From: Antennarius striatus
Lineage: Eukaryota; Chordata; Actinopteri; Lophiiformes; Antennariidae
Assembly: GCF_040054535.1 (NCBI RefSeq)
Contig: NC_090794.1
Location: 2,603,501-2,667,500 of the forward strand
Direction of reading: 5' to 3'
Length of the DNA stretch: 64,000 nucleotides
Shown here: one piece after another, positions 11,459 through 25,900 of the stretch
How positions within the stretch are numbered: the stretch's first letter is position 1
Layout of the letters: each line of letters opens with the position of its first letter
Translations under genes and position numbers: made by a program
Notes under the pieces: generated by a model
Seen by the model: only the letters and a program-made list of their open reading frames with translations
Database searches by the model: none
What the model was told of the DNA's origin: nothing

Positions 11459-11790
11459 GTCGCTGACCTGCAGCGGAGGAATCCCTCTCTGATAGACCGA
11501 GTCTGTTTTTGAGGATCAAATTTTCCAAAAGACCTTTAAAGAGCTCCTGATCCTGGACATTAGTGAGCAAAAGGAACTCACGTTTCTGTGTCCGGCTCCT
11601 CTGAGACGACAGCCTTTTGTTCCACTTTACTGTAGGTCAGCTCACTTCAACAAGCCTCTTGTAACCAGTTATGAAGTTATTGAACAGAACCTCATCGCTA
11701 GCTGCTTTTTAATTTTTGTACATAATTTGAAGCAATTATTTTATTTCATCTTCAGCCATGCTGAAGTTGCAAGTTAATAAAGTATTATTT
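11459..11790 (+). other. slc35a1: slc35a1 3' untranslated region
   Basis: No coding potential follows the stop. AATAAA at 11776-11781, just after a TTGCAAGTT stretch, is the best polyadenylation signal, giving a UTR of about 330 nt. Confidence 0.6.
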
Positions 11791-12388
11791 TTATCTTAAA
11801 TCCTCCATATATCCATTAAAGGAGGATAAAAAAAATCATTATCACTGATAGTTTTTCAGTAATTAGTCTGGTTTACACTGTGCAATATTAGTGTCTTACC
11901 TCCACGACATATCTTAGTGCTGATTCTGAATGTGCCCAACTCAAAGGAAACATACTTGAAAGGATGATGACTGATTGCATGTCTGATCATTTTTATGAAT
12001 ATCATCTCCAGTGTCGTGTAATCTTTTGTATCAAATCTGTGTCACCTTACATTTCAGTTTTTTTTAATTAAACTTCAAGAGCTACATGAGAAATATCTGT
12101 TTTGCATCTTTTGTCTAATGGCTTTTAGTTATTCACTTAATTCCTCCCCCAAAAGAGTGACTGAGTTCAGCTGGAACCTGGATTCCTCTGCTTCAGTTAC
12201 TTCATTCGTTGTTTCACAATAAGCCAAGTGTTCTGTTACCCCTCTGATGTTTGAATCAGCCACGCAACGACTGAAGGAATAAAAGGCTGAAACACACTTT
12301 AAGAAAGCATAAGGCGTCTTTTTTACAGTATAGTTTACAGCAACGAAGTGTCCAATACTCATAAAATATTTCTCAATTTCAGCAAGTC
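11791..12388. other. Convergent intergenic gap between slc35a1 and rars2
   Basis: About 600 bp separate the slc35a1 polyadenylation signal from the rars2 stop codon. The part next to 12388 is presumably rars2 3' UTR, which is read on the minus strand. Nothing else is recognisable here. Confidence 0.5.
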
Positions 12389-15300
12389 TCACATTTTTTC
12401 AAGTGGTGTGATACCCAGAATCCTCATCCCATTAGCCAGGACTGAGCGCGCTCCGCTGAACAGCCTTAATCTGGCCTGTTGACATTTAGAAAATGAGACG
12501 GTGCTTAATCAACAGTTCACAAGCAGGCTGCAAACTGATGTTAGCTGATCCTAATGTTGAACTTCATTTTAACCAGAAAAACCAAGGATCTGTGAGGGAG
12601 TGATTTTCTCTCTACCTGTGCGACATCCGGAGAGCTCCCCTTCACTGGCAGCTCTTTGTGTGCTGAGGCGATCAGGTGGCTGGGAGAGAATGGAGAGGAT
12701 GAGCACAAACACGCCTCAGCACACAGTTTAATCCATAGAAACATAATGGTTACACCAACTGGTATGAACCAGGTACCCCCACAGCCTCAGTCCTGCTCTT
12801 TACCTCAGCTTTAAGAGGAAGTTGACGAGATGTTTGGGTTGCAGGTCCTGAGTCGACTGATACAACACCTCATCGTAGCTACGAACAGAGCAGACGGCGT
12901 CACTAGTTAGATGCTGGACACCCACAGGTTGTGAGAGCTTTTCCTCTTTCATAAGTGACAAAACAGAGGATTTGCTGACCGGAGGAGGTGCTGCAGGATG
13001 GCGACGCTCGTCTGCTGAAGCAGGAGGGATGGATCAAATGCAGACGCCTCTACGCCTTCATTCCTCTTTATTAAACTGGAGTCAGACGAGCACAGTAAGA
13101 TATACTTTGGGATGTATGTTGTGCAGAATTTATGCTACAGGAGATCAAATGAATGCAGACCTGCAGAGTCGAGCGTGAGTGTACTGGAGGAAGACGCCCG
13201 TGTCTCCATGCGCCTGCAGCATCCTGTCCCAGTCAAACTTGTAGCCTGACAGCAGGGGACCGTTAAAGTCCTGGACAAGGCAGAGGAAAACATCGAGTCC
13301 AGAGTTCCACTAATCAAGAGAAGATGGAGGCTGAATTGTTTCCGGTCACCTGAACTATTAGTGCACTGACTCCCACTTTCTCTGCCATGTCCTCGATGTC
13401 GTCCATTTGCTTTGTAGCTGTAAAAAAGAGTAACACACTTTTATGAGTCACATCATGCAGATTTTACACAGACTGAGATCGGTAATGTCAGTTTACTACC
13501 TCAACTGTGGTAACCGGTCATTTTTAAATCGGTATCAAGAGCAAAATTATGAAACTATGAAAGAAAAACTTGCTTAAATTTAATGACAGAACTGAGGGTT
13601 CTGTCATTCAAGCACCACAACCCTGATCACACAAGTGTACAAATTTAATACTGGGAGATACTTTCAACCAAACAATCATGAGTTCTTGTGTGTCAAATGT
13701 CTAACATGTGACTGGCGTTACTTTTTGTTTGGCTCATGTTGTGCAGCATCCTGGAACGAGCCTCGTCCAGCACGTCCTCCAGAAACACCACCTCACCCCT
13801 ACGGGTCTTCATGCCCCGCACCACACCGAAGGGCACGTGTTTACACCTGCAACCCCCGAGGAGGGAAAAGTTACAGGTGAATGTGATTTCTGATGAAACC
13901 ATCAGGCTTTCCTTAAACCTGTGCAGGCTTGTGAGTGTTCGGTACCTGTCGGCCCACGAATGTCTCATGGCAGATAAAATCTGGAACAACTGGTGAAAGT
14001 GACTCGCTTGATTTTTATCCGTCTTGAAAAGAAAGAAAGAAACAAACAGCAATAAATGGCATGAATAAAAAGTGAGATGAAACAAGTTAGGAAATCAAGA
14101 CGAACAGACAAATCCGTGTCATGCAGTCAAAACATGATGGAAAGCTGGGATAAAATTAAGAACCAGTTCATCCAAATTTGTGACATCACATATCTTTAAG
14201 TCAAAAATGTCAACATATACTCTATCTTACACTGTAAACAGAAAAGAAAAAGAAATAATGGAACCATCTCTGAATTCACTTTTAGCTCTGAATTTGTTTG
14301 TGACCACACATTATCAAAATAATTGACAATTTTATGTCACTTGATTAATTATTTCAACACAACCTAGAGCACAACATCATTACAGCATTCCATTTACTCA
14401 TCACTGATGACTGCGGTTCCGTTTCCATGTGTTTTCCACACGTGTGTGTCTCACGTTGTAGATAAATATGTTTCATCACTGCAGGGCAGCAACGCGTGCT
14501 GTAATTTCCTTACCACATAAATCATCTCATCAAAATTGTATTTTCCTGATCGATGGATGGCGGCAGCGAGATCTCTGAGAACAAAAGTCACGTTGGCTGA
14601 ATTATTTGTCTCATAAATTTCGAGACAGCACGATTCATTCAACTGACATTTAACTGTTTCTGTAATGTTTCCGCTGGCGCCGACCTGGTGATGTAGAGAC
14701 TTGTGCCGTCGCTGCGGAGCACCACACAAACACTCCTCATGTCTCCGTCGGGGGACAGATCCACGACACTGGTTCCATCCCTGCACATAAATAAAGAAAA
14801 AGCTGACAGATAATAAGAAAACAACTGAAATCTGCCTCCATCTTTTCTTTAAATAGATGTTAATATTAAAAATCAGAACAAATGAATAAAAGTTCAAAGA
14901 CCAACTAAAAATAAAAACCCTAATTACATCTGTTTAATCCCATTACTCAATCAGTTGGACTAGGAGGAGTTCACTGACCGATTAGCCTCCCATCACACGT
15001 TTTATGTCATGTTTGTAATGACAGCAGTAACTACAGGCCGTTACACATAAAGTTACGTACTCTGAGATTTTCAAGAGGCCTCGGCTCTGCAGCTGCTGCA
15101 CCACCTCCTGGGCTTCATCTCGGTGAAACGACTCTCCAGAGTAAATATCAAAGTGAACCCCTAAACGCTGAAAAGATCCAAAACAATGTCAAATGTTAGA
15201 ATCAGTCCTTATAGCTACTGATTAGAATAATTCTACGAATTTATTCTTTATTCCCCATCACAGGTTGGCAGTATATGACTAGGTGTCCATTGGCTGGACT

Positions 15301-17404
15301 GCAGAACTGTTTTCACCTTGTAAACCTTTTGATACTCATCGACTGAGATCTCTCTGAACTGTTTCCATAAAGACAAAGCCTCGCTCTCATGCTGCTCCAG
15401 CTGTCTAAAGAACTCTCTGGCAGTCTGCTTCATGTCCTCGTTGCGTTCTGCCTCCTGGTTCACTTGAACATAAACCTGCAAGACAAAAAGACTAACATGA
15501 CACTCGCACCTTTACCAATGGCAAACAATCACATGTCTGTTTAACACGTTTGCGGAACTTAACAGGCAGGGCTGAAAGACAGCAGGCAAGAAGAATCAGT
15601 AAGAGTATTGAAAGTGTGAATTTTTTTTTTTAAAATTGAAACTCACTTCAAACAAATGCTGCAAAGCATTCTGTTTTAATTTCTCTTGACATCCAAACTG
15701 GCCAAAACCTGCTCCTAACAAACCTGAAATCCAAAATGGAAACTAGTAAATCATTAAACATGTTACCACAGATAATTTTATGGATCAAATTGAAATAGAA
15801 CTACTTTATAAACACTCACCAAACTGCATCCCCCAGTCTCCGAGGTAGTTCATTCGAATAACATTGTTTCCAAGGGACTCTTTTAAATTAGCGATGAAGT
15901 TACCTGGAGATGGAGTTAAGATATTTTAATACAGTTGCCTTCTTTTATGACCGCTTCTGTTCCCATTAAAGATCAATTCAGGATTGTTTTTAGGCTTTTT
16001 AGGCTTATCAGTTTGATAAAACTCTGATCATTTAAACCAGATAGCAATTTTATTTCCAGAAACCATACTTTTTAAAAAAAACATTTTTGATAAGAAACCC
16101 TTAAATCGGTCAGTTAAACAATTCAATCAAAGAGAAGAGTTTTACGCTTTAACTGACTTCTTACTACTCTACAAAAACATGCGTGCATACCACCCAAGAC
16201 AAATATTCTTGCTCTAAATATATATAAACTTAAGAATCAAAACTCACCAATAATTGTAGATCGCAAGTGTCCAGCATGGAATTTCTTGGCAATATTTGGG
16301 GAGCTGCAACACATGAACACATTCATTCTGTCTGTTAGCAGTCTGCAGGGAGAAGACAATGCATATGATGTTAAAAAAAAAAACATTTACAAACCAGTAA
16401 AACGTACCTATACTCAACTAATACAGTTCCCCTCTTCAGAGAATTTAAAAGGTCACTATCCATTCCATATTTCTCATCCTCTCCTTTTCCTAATGGCTCC
16501 AGCATATTCTGAAACAGATGAAGTGGAGCGAATCATGAAAATAATGGAAGTTAGCCGAGACTGACAATGTCACCACTGCAAAAAAGAAAAGAGACAAACC
16601 TGGACAAGAAGTTTATGATTGATCTTAAAATTGATCCATCCATTCACAGATGATATGCCTTCAACCACACTGTCCTGATTCAACTGGAAAACACAAAGCA
16701 GACAGAAAAAAAACACCATGAAGTCAGATATTAATTGAAAAGTCCTCTTTTTACTTTATAATAAGGTGCTATCAGTGTCAGCTGAAAAAATATCATACAT
16801 CCTAATAAAAAAAAATGGACATCTTTGTGAAAATGAAAGCATCTGCCACATGCATTTTGTATCATACATTTAAAACACAACACAAAAGATCTGTATATAA
16901 ACCTGATTATAAAAGTGAAGTGAAATAATGCCCCAAAATGCTTGCACGTCTTACCTGCCGGACCAACCCGTCTGTCTGCAGCTGAATGTCACCGCTGGAC
17001 GGAAAAACCCCGCTGGTCCGTAACGTGTTGACGGACAATCTGAAGTCAGCAGCCTGGCTGAGCAGCACAAAGTTCAGTCGAGTTGACACATCACTGAGAG
17101 AACACACACCTTCACCATCTAACGACCAGAAACACACTCAACTGTTTCTTAGTGACCGGAACCGCTGACAGGGCCGGTAGGAAGGCTTCCTCCGGCTGCT
17201 GCAGCGTCCTAGCTAGCTGTGGGTAAACACACACAAATAGACGTGAGACTGCAGCTACACTACCAGTGTAGCACAGGGAGTTAGCATAAGCTAACTCTGT
17301 TTTACTTGCTTCAGGGTCAAGGAAAGTTAAGATTAGCATAAAGTGTCATATTCTATCGGTAACATTACCTTCGCTGCAATCGTTCTTCTGAAGAAAGAAG
17401 CCAT
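12389..17404 (-). CDS. rars2: Mitochondrial arginyl-tRNA synthetase
   Basis: This class I synthetase charges mitochondrial tRNA-Arg with arginine. Coding exons, 5' to 3': 17369-17404, 17143-17216, 16955-17057, 16600-16683, 16408-16508, 16248-16303, 15820-15903, 15647-15723, 15317-15475, 15061-15167, 14685-14780, 14514-14574, 13946-14022, 13722-13846, 13350-13417, 13161-13270, 12980-13075, 12804-12878, 12616-12679, 12389-12475. They sum to 1740 nt with every phase consistent, giving 579 residues (human 578). The N-terminus [12 protein letters not shown] is basic and fits a mitochondrial presequence. The HIGH signature reads HAGH (about residues 142-145), followed by [11 protein letters not shown]. 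The KMSKS-equivalent loop is GMKTRRG (about 383-389). Anticodon-domain blocks include [14 protein letters not shown] and [18 protein letters not shown]. The protein ends GITPLEKM. No frameshift or lost catalytic residue is visible. Confidence 0.97.
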
Positions 17405-17680
17405 TTCTGTAAATGCCCAAACGACACATAAATTAATTTCTGACAAAAGTGGGTTAAAACCTACAAAATCTGCTGTCATTCATTCGTGTGGACATTGACA
17501 TAGCTCCACCACTTCCTCCTTAAGCCTGTTGACTTCCGCTTTCTTCATCCAATCACAGTCGACTATCCTCAACGTCATTACGTCGGTTCGTTGGATTATG
17601 TGTACTGTTGCTCCCGACAATTACCGCAGCCAGTCCGGGAATTTTAAAACTCTGGTTTAATTTTGCAACACAAAATTATT
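17405..17680 (-). promoter_or_regulatory. rars2 promoter region
   Basis: Immediately upstream of the rars2 start, the stretch around 17548-17590 carries ccaatca and the word ACGTCATTACGT (17572-17583). The same 12-mer is present in the slc35a1 promoter. No TATA box is evident. Functional assignment rests on position and motif. Confidence 0.45.
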
Positions 17681-17949
17681 TAAGTAGATTAATATTGTTA
17701 TGTCTAAAATAAATACATCGTTTATATATGTTGCAATTGAACTCCCCGCAGAAAAAAAATTAGCCGATACTACGATAACAAGTATGTAGAAAACGAACAC
17801 ACCCAATATCAACGTGACGGCCTCGGAGACAACTTGTTTCCAACATAACTTATACTTATACATAGCACCACAGTGGAAGCATTTAATTACATAAAATTCA
17901 ATTGTGTATACTCAATAAACGTTGAATTTAAAAACAACAAAGAAATTTG

Positions 17950-18540
17950 TCTAAACACTTTATTTGTTTGCTTTTCTTCAATCAAAGATCCTTTAATTTT
18001 GATACATTGAATATAGGTCAAGCAAAAAAACAAACAAAAAAATTACAGTGTATACAAATGTAAGAGCAGTAATGCTGAAAAAAAGCCAAGATGCCCATTC
18101 ATGTGCACACTGGAGGCGGCCTGTGGCGTGTCCACTCGTCAATCCCTTTTTTTCAAAATATACATATAAAGAACCTGCAGAACTAACATCCTTGTGGTGC
18201 AAAAAAAAAAAAAAGAATCTATAATTTGACAAAAATAAAATTGAAAGGCCAAGTGTGTGGTGGCAGTCAGCCTTTTTACGAAGGCATTTGAACAAAGCAA
18301 AATAAATATTGACAGTTAAGAGGCCACTGGTACAGTCACAGAGTCCTGGAACAGGTTGGCAGCAGAAAGCCCTCCTAATTCTGGCAGACACTGCAAATGT
18401 GGATGTCACGAACCGATGTCTGAGGCGGCGAGTCCACACAGAGGCAATATGGCACAGCTAGGAGAGACGTCCAACTAGACACACTGAGTCCCTGGAGGAG
18501 TTTGCAGCAAATAATATTCCTGGGTTTCAGACGCTGATAC
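17950..18540 (-). other. akirin2: akirin2 3' untranslated region
   Basis: Downstream (minus strand) of the akirin2 stop at 18541-18543 there is no further coding potential. The sequence tttatt at about 17959-17964 reads AATAAA on the minus strand, giving a UTR of about 580 nt. The open frame at 17993-18439 across this stretch is composition-driven and matches nothing. Confidence 0.5.
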
Positions 18541-20180
<1,640 letters not shown>

Positions 20181-20539
20181 CACCGTGGATTCTGTCTAAA
20201 AATAAATGACAAAAATCCTAAAAAAAACCCAAAAACAACAACACAACGTCGGCCAGCCGTTGAATCGGGCCCCGGCTCGGTGCTACTTAAGCTAGCTCAC
20301 GTTAGCCGAGTCGAACGGGAAGCAGCGATTTGCGGGATCCAGACAAAAACGGCCACTATCTTTCGTCTCTCGCCGCTTTGCGCAAGTAAATCTAATAAAA
20401 TTACAGTCACTGACCGAACCTTCAAACAGCCTCGATAAAGGATGAGATTGTAGGATTGATATAAAGTCAGATGATTCAAGATTTAGCAGTACTAATATCG
20501 AGTACGTACTGGTACGACTCATAAACGCTTAGATCTTAT

Positions 20540-20660
20540 TCTGATCTAATCAATGGCAGTACGCATGCGCAAGAAGATGTGACATGCTGGGACATGTAGT
20601 TTTTCTTTGATGTATCGAATGTATTTTCCATAACATATATACTACATTTCCCGACATCCT
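20540..20660 (-). promoter_or_regulatory. akirin2 upstream elements: NRF1-like and two ZNF143-like motifs
   Basis: Within 0.5 kb upstream of the akirin2 start lie acgcatgcgca (about 20561-20571, NRF1-like), the reverse complement of ACTACATGTCCCAGCATGTC (20581-20600), and actacatttcccgacatcc (20641-20659). The latter two resemble the ZNF143/Staf site ACTACA-N-TTCCCAGNATGC. They are typical of CpG-type housekeeping promoters. Role inferred from position. Confidence 0.5.
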
Positions 20661-21376
20661 AAGAAATGTTTTGTTTTTTTTTTTCAAATATGACGTTTAC
20701 TATCCCCGGCTATCCTGCCCAAGACGCACGAATTACAGTATGTCAAAACAGTAACAATTAATTTATAGTCGTATTTATACAGTATAAGTATGCAGTTCGT
20801 CATGAAATAGAAATATGACTAACCATACTATTATACGTAAATACATTTTTAACTCAGTTTGTTTATTTTGAAAGCCACTGCTGTGCTCAAATGATATCAT
20901 TTAGTATTTATATCGAAACAATTTTTTATAATAGAGGTTTGATATAACTCATTCTATAGGGCTTGTGGTTATCTCTGCCAATGAGACTTTGATGTTTTTG
21001 TGATCATGTTGGTGCAATACCGGTATATATGGAGTGGATGTCTGATTTATATTTTCCACGGAGACGGATATTTAAAATCTGGATGTGTGTGCAGATTCTG
21101 GATTACTTTTACACTGTACTGTATTCAACACTGAGAAATAAAACTTAAACAAAAAAAGACACGAACCAGCCAAAATAAAAAATATGCATGCATGGACACT
21201 TCTTTGTGTTCTACCTGAACTGGAACTACATCAATTCTACCTGTGTAAATAATCACCTATTTTTTTTAAATAACTCATGAACACTGACAAAACACGCAAT
21301 TCCAAATCGCAGTGTTGATTAGGTGATATTACTAAATTAAAGACAGATCTGCATAAAGGGCATGAATTTTCATGTG
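20661..21376. other. Intergenic gap between akirin2 promoter and the TATC array
   Basis: AT-rich sequence with no recognisable gene or dispersed repeat. The only ORFs are short and random. Confidence 0.5.
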
Positions 21377-21486
<110 letters not shown>

Positions 21487-21879
21487 GATTAATGGCATGC
21501 TGGTGTAAATAAATGAACAAATCCTGCTGACATCTGTGTGAGCAGATGTTGCAGCAATCCTCTGTCTCTAAGCCAACAAATGACGAGAACACAAGCAGAT
21601 GTTGCCTTCAGATGATGCTGCGCTTTCCTGCAATTAGTCACTGTCAGGGTTACAAGAAGTAATAACCTGAGAAACATTAACAATACTACAACCAATGTGT
21701 GGAATTGTCTCTATCGGCTATGTAAGATCTTCCACAAGGGGGAAGTAGAACATCACTTGTAGCTCTGGGTTGCTGTCAGCTCAAGGCTTCATGTCTGCTC
21801 CTCTTGAAGCTGCAATTGTGGTATAAATGATGCCAAATATAAAATAAATAAATAAATCAAATAACTGCAGGCAAAATGA

Positions 21880-23521
21880 CAACCAGCGGCGACTTTATTC
21901 AAAAGTTTGAAAACATCACTACGAAAAACACTTGACTGATCGTGATTTTTAAGTCATAGATTCCTCATTATGCCACCACTGTACAGAAGCCACTTGACAG
22001 TTGACATTTTGATCGTCAATATTCAATAATACAAGAGGCAGCAAAGCATACTGATAAACAGAAGTCTGGATTACTTTACACCAAGATAAATGTCTACAGG
22101 ACAACTGTGCTGTGAGATTTCTAGATTAAAAGTACTACATCGCATGGTCTCAGTTTCTTTTGTAAGGCCAGTTGTCAATTCTCCACACAATGCATACACA
22201 CAGATTTCCATTCAAGTTACCAGCTAATAAAAAGACCTTTGTTTCTTTGTTTAGATAAGTAAAATTAACAGCAGACATTTTTTTTATTTATTTAGAGTTA
22301 TGCAAAAAATACTTCACCAGGCCTGTGCATGGGTTTGCTTTTGTTTTACCGAAATGATGCCCCTTTGCAACAGTAGTACTAAAAACAAGTCACTGCAATA
22401 ATCAAAAGGCTTTGGGTTGGAAATATATCACCAAGTCTCAAGGTATATCACACACATGTAAGGCGGAGTCCAGTAAAATTATACATCTGATGAGAGCAGC
22501 TAGAGTCACAAACTAGGTGGGTTTGTTGCAGTAGTGGCCAGCACACTGCGTCCAGATTCAGTTTGGATGAGTTCAAGCTTCTTGTTGTGTTGTTGTATAG
22601 CTGAATGAGTCGATCTGAACACTTTATTTTGCAAGGAAACACTGTACAGTTATTAGGTATACATTTGAACAAAGACACGTTACTCTAAAGGCCTTAACAG
22701 CTAGCAAGAAAAGAAACAGACGACAAGGACAATCATCACTCTGCCACGGAAAAATGCCATTTTTAGATTGAACATATTCAAAAGCCACCCCCTCATCTCT
22801 ATTGAGTTTGGGTTTATTTATGATGGCGATCAATATGTTTTTATTTATTTTATTTTATTTTTTTCTGTCTTTAAGCATGAATCACGTCTAATTTCTGAAA
22901 ATCTCTGTACATTTGCCACTCGCTGAGTGTTGTCGGATGAAGTACAAAAAAAATGACGCGCCTCGTCAAATCAAAAGTCATTTGAACTATTTTTAACATC
23001 TCCTCTTGGAAATGTTTCTATGCAACGTGTAGATGAAGCCTGTAGAAAGTCAAGGCGCGAAAGTCTTCTTATTCTTATGGTGCATGACACGTGTTGATGT
23101 CTAAATGACACAGTAAAACATCTGGAATTAAAAATATCAATAGCCCCTTATCCCATAAATGAAGATATATTGTTTTTAAAACCTGAATTCACAGTACAAA
23201 AATATAATATGCCTTCACTAACTGGAGTCTATGGTAAACAGCAGACTTATGATAGTCTTAATAATACTTTCAATTTGTGAGTTCTTTCTATGAACTTGTA
23301 ATACCTTTTGGCACTTTGGCACACTATGTACTCACACACTGACCGAAAATAATGCAACCACTGAAGCATCTATGTAAGGATGTAAATCGATACCCTCAGG
23401 AGAGGATGGTAGTTTGTTTTATTCTCTCTCTCTCTCTCTGATCTCTAACATGTCCTTCTGATTGTGCTAGATGGCGTTGTTTTTTTTGGGGTGGGGTGGG
23501 GGGAAGATGACATTTACACAG
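21880..23521 (-). other. cnr1: cnr1 3' untranslated region (probable)
   Basis: No coding potential follows the cnr1 stop. On the minus strand the first well-placed AATAAA is at about 21894-21899, giving a 1.6-kb A/T-rich UTR with several ATTTA elements and T-rich tracts, such as those at 22278-22294 and 22838-22863. A (TC)n tract lies at about 23424-23439. Long AU-rich UTRs are usual for CNR1 transcripts. The exact 3' end is unverified. Confidence 0.45.
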
Positions 23522-24934
23522 TTACACCGCCTCAGCAGACGTTTCAGTCGACACAGACATTGTTACTTTGGCTATTTTCACAGTGGTCTTCACGCAACTC
23601 TCCGCGGCCCTGTTGGCGGAAATGTTGGCAGTTCTGTTCTGGTAGTCCGACTCCAGGCTATTGTCCAGCTGTTGGCCGCCCCCCCTGCAGGCGTGGCAGG
23701 AGCTGATGAAGGCATGCCGCAGATCCTTGCTCCTCAAGGCGTAGATGATTGGGTTGACGGTGGAGTTGAGCAGACAGAGCATGCTGCAGAACGCAAACAC
23801 CGTCTTGATGTCATCGTCCATCCTCCAGAAAAGGTCGTAGACCATGATGGCGAGCAGCGGGCCCCAGCAGATGACCAGCACCACCAGGATGAGCACCAGG
23901 GTCTTGGCCAAACGGATGTCCATGCGTGCCTGCTCGGGGCGTGTGGTCTGCACTTTAGTCCCTTCCGCCGAGTAAACCACGAGGCTCTTCTGGGAGGTGC
24001 GGCTCAGCATCCGCACGGCGTGGTGGTGCGCCTTCCACAGGATGTAGATGTAGGCGTAGATGATGAAAAGCACCAGAACGCTGGTGACGCCGATCCAGAA
24101 CAACAGGTAGTTCTCATCGATCAGAGGGAATATGTCTGAGCAAACAGAGTTGAGACGCTTACAGTTCCAGCCGAGCAGAGGTAGCACCGCGATGACGATG
24201 GAGATAGTCCACATCATGCAAAAGGCAATGACAGCCTTGGTCCGCGTCACGATGCGCCGGTAGGCGAGAGGCCGGTGGATGGAGATGTAGCGGTCGATAG
24301 CGGTGAGGAAAAGACTCCCGACGGACGCAGTGAAGGATGCTGTGACTCCACCCAACTTGAAGAGAAAAACATTGGGACTGTCCTTCCTGTGGAAAACGTG
24401 AAAGTCCAGAAAGCTGTAGACAAATATGACACTCCCCAGCAGATCCGCCACCGCCAGACTGCCAATGAAATGGTAGGACGGTCGGCAGCGGAGGGTGCGG
24501 GACTGCAGGATGACGCACAGCACCACCAGGTTCTCCAACACGGTGAAGGTACCCAGAGTGAGAGACAACACGGCCACAGCCAGCTGCTGGCTGGGGGTCA
24601 GGATCATGAAACACTCCATGTCCATAAAGTTCTCCCCACATTGTATGTTGTTGGTCGTCTCATCGATGAAAGTGCTCCTGTTGCCAAGCAAGTCGGTGGC
24701 GTTGGTGGGGAAGAAGGGGATGCCTTTGAAGATGAGCTCCTCGTCGGTGGGGACCTTGTCTGGGAAGGAGTTGCTGCGGAACGCAGATAAGGGTTTCTGC
24801 AGGGAGAAACCCACCTTGAAGTCTACATCATTGAGGGGGTCGTCGTAATTTGCGTCGTTGGAGCCCAGATACTGTAACCCAGATGTGATAGTCCGGAAGG
24901 TGGTGTCTGCCACACCGTCCAGCACAGATTTCAT
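23522..24934 (-). CDS. cnr1: Cannabinoid receptor 1 (class A GPCR)
   Basis: This is the Gi/o-coupled receptor for anandamide and 2-AG, acting presynaptically. It is a single uninterrupted coding exon of 470 residues (human 472). The N-terminus [17 protein letters not shown] matches the family; N-glycosylation sites are at N78 (NAT) and N85 (NRS). Seven helices begin near residue 116. Visible motifs: LAVADLL (160-166), DRY (214-216), the ECL2 cysteine pair C258/C265, CWGP in helix 6 (356-359), NPIIY (394-398), and cysteines C413/C416 at the usual palmitoylation area. K193 aligns with the ligand-site lysine K192 of human CB1. The C-terminus [14 protein letters not shown] keeps the Ser/Thr-rich arrestin-binding end. 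The start codon lies in the same exon downstream of an acceptor (exon edge about 24979 or 24961). Order and strand relative to akirin2 and rngtt match human 6q15. SPACA1, present between AKIRIN2 and CNR1 in human, is not seen. Confidence 0.98.
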   Translation of the reverse strand: MKSVLDGVADTTFRTITSGLQYLGSNDANYDDPLNDVDFKVGFSLQKPLSAFRSNSFPDKVPTDEELIFKGIPFFPTNATDLLGNRSTFIDETTNNIQCGENFMDMECFMILTPSQQLAVAVLSLTLGTFTVLENLVVLCVILQSRTLRCRPSYHFIGSLAVADLLGSVIFVYSFLDFHVFHRKDSPNVFLFKLGGVTASFTASVGSLFLTAIDRYISIHRPLAYRRIVTRTKAVIAFCMMWTISIVIAVLPLLGWNCKRLNSVCSDIFPLIDENYLLFWIGVTSVLVLFIIYAYIYILWKAHHHAVRMLSRTSQKSLVVYSAEGTKVQTTRPEQARMDIRLAKTLVLILVVLVICWGPLLAIMVYDLFWRMDDDIKTVFAFCSMLCLLNSTVNPIIYALRSKDLRHAFISSCHACRGGGQQLDNSLESDYQNRTANISANRAAESCVKTTVKIAKVTMSVSTETSAEAV

Positions 24935-25796
24935 GGCTGTGTCTGATGGTAAAACGCCAGTCTAAAACGCTGGGACCACCTATGAATTGATGAGAAACAT
25001 TTCAGCCATGTTTAAAAAATAAATAAATAAATAAACTAAAAAAAAGAAAAAAAAGAATCCCATGCATTTTATAACAGGTGCAACGCTTGAGTCCACACCT
25101 CTGATGTGATAAAAATGCCTGCAACAGGAGACGGCAGGCTCATCTCATCCATGACATACAAACATTTCTCTCTGCAAATATTTTGATATATTTTTAAGCC
25201 ATGATTTTTTTCTTTTCTTTTTGTGCATCACAAAGAGTGAACCAGATCTGCCCCCTGAGAGCTGCCGTGCTTATAAATATTGTATCAGGCACTCTGTACA
25301 CCCATCAACACGTCTAAGATTATTAATGTGGAAAATCTACCTATAAATATAAGGACTGCAGACGCAGACGGAACTAACATGAATATTTTACATCTCTACA
25401 CACTTGAAGCTATTTCATAAAAAATACACGAGTTAATTGTAATAATATTTAAATAAATAAACAGTGCATACGCGCTCAAATTTCGTTGATCTGATCTATA
25501 GTGACTTTATCAGCAGTGGGATAAAAACTGAAATCATACAATATAAATTTATACAAAATCTGAGAACTTATTTTAAATATTAGTCTGATTTTAATTCCTG
25601 ATCGCCAGCAGCAGTTTTACCTTCAATCTGGCGCAAGAATACAAATTCGCACACGAATGCGCACAAAAGAAACGAGAACACGGAGTCTTCCGTGCTGTGA
25701 CAAACGATGCAAAACATTTAAAGTAAGAACATGAAAAGATAAAACCTAGATATAAACTCCAATCGACCGTTCAAAAGAAGAAAAGAGCTTCTTTAC

Positions 25797-25900
25797 CTTA
25801 CATAATTTTTTCCAAGCGCGCAGAATCGCCTCTTTGTCGCCGCGCGTTAATCCAAGTCAGAAGCGCATCATCCAAACAACACAGATCTTACATAAAAAGG
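25797..25900 (-). other. cnr1: Probable 5' non-coding exon and promoter area of cnr1
   Basis: On the minus strand, ATGTAAG|gtaaag at 25797/25796 is a good donor at the end of a CpG-bearing segment (gcgcgcagaatcgcctctttgtcgccgcgcg on the plus strand is split at 25815-25847). It would splice to the coding exon acceptor at 24979-24981. Vertebrate CNR1 genes have non-coding 5' exons. The 5' boundary is estimated. Confidence 0.4.

Noticed and set aside
14451-14897. 148-codon minus ORF
   Set aside because: It runs across rars2 exons and introns in mixed frames; the true exons are 14685-14780 and 14514-14574.
23471-24790. Long plus-strand ORFs (222, 171 and 117 codons) opposite cnr1
   Set aside because: They are antisense shadows of the GC3-rich cnr1 coding exon and match no family.
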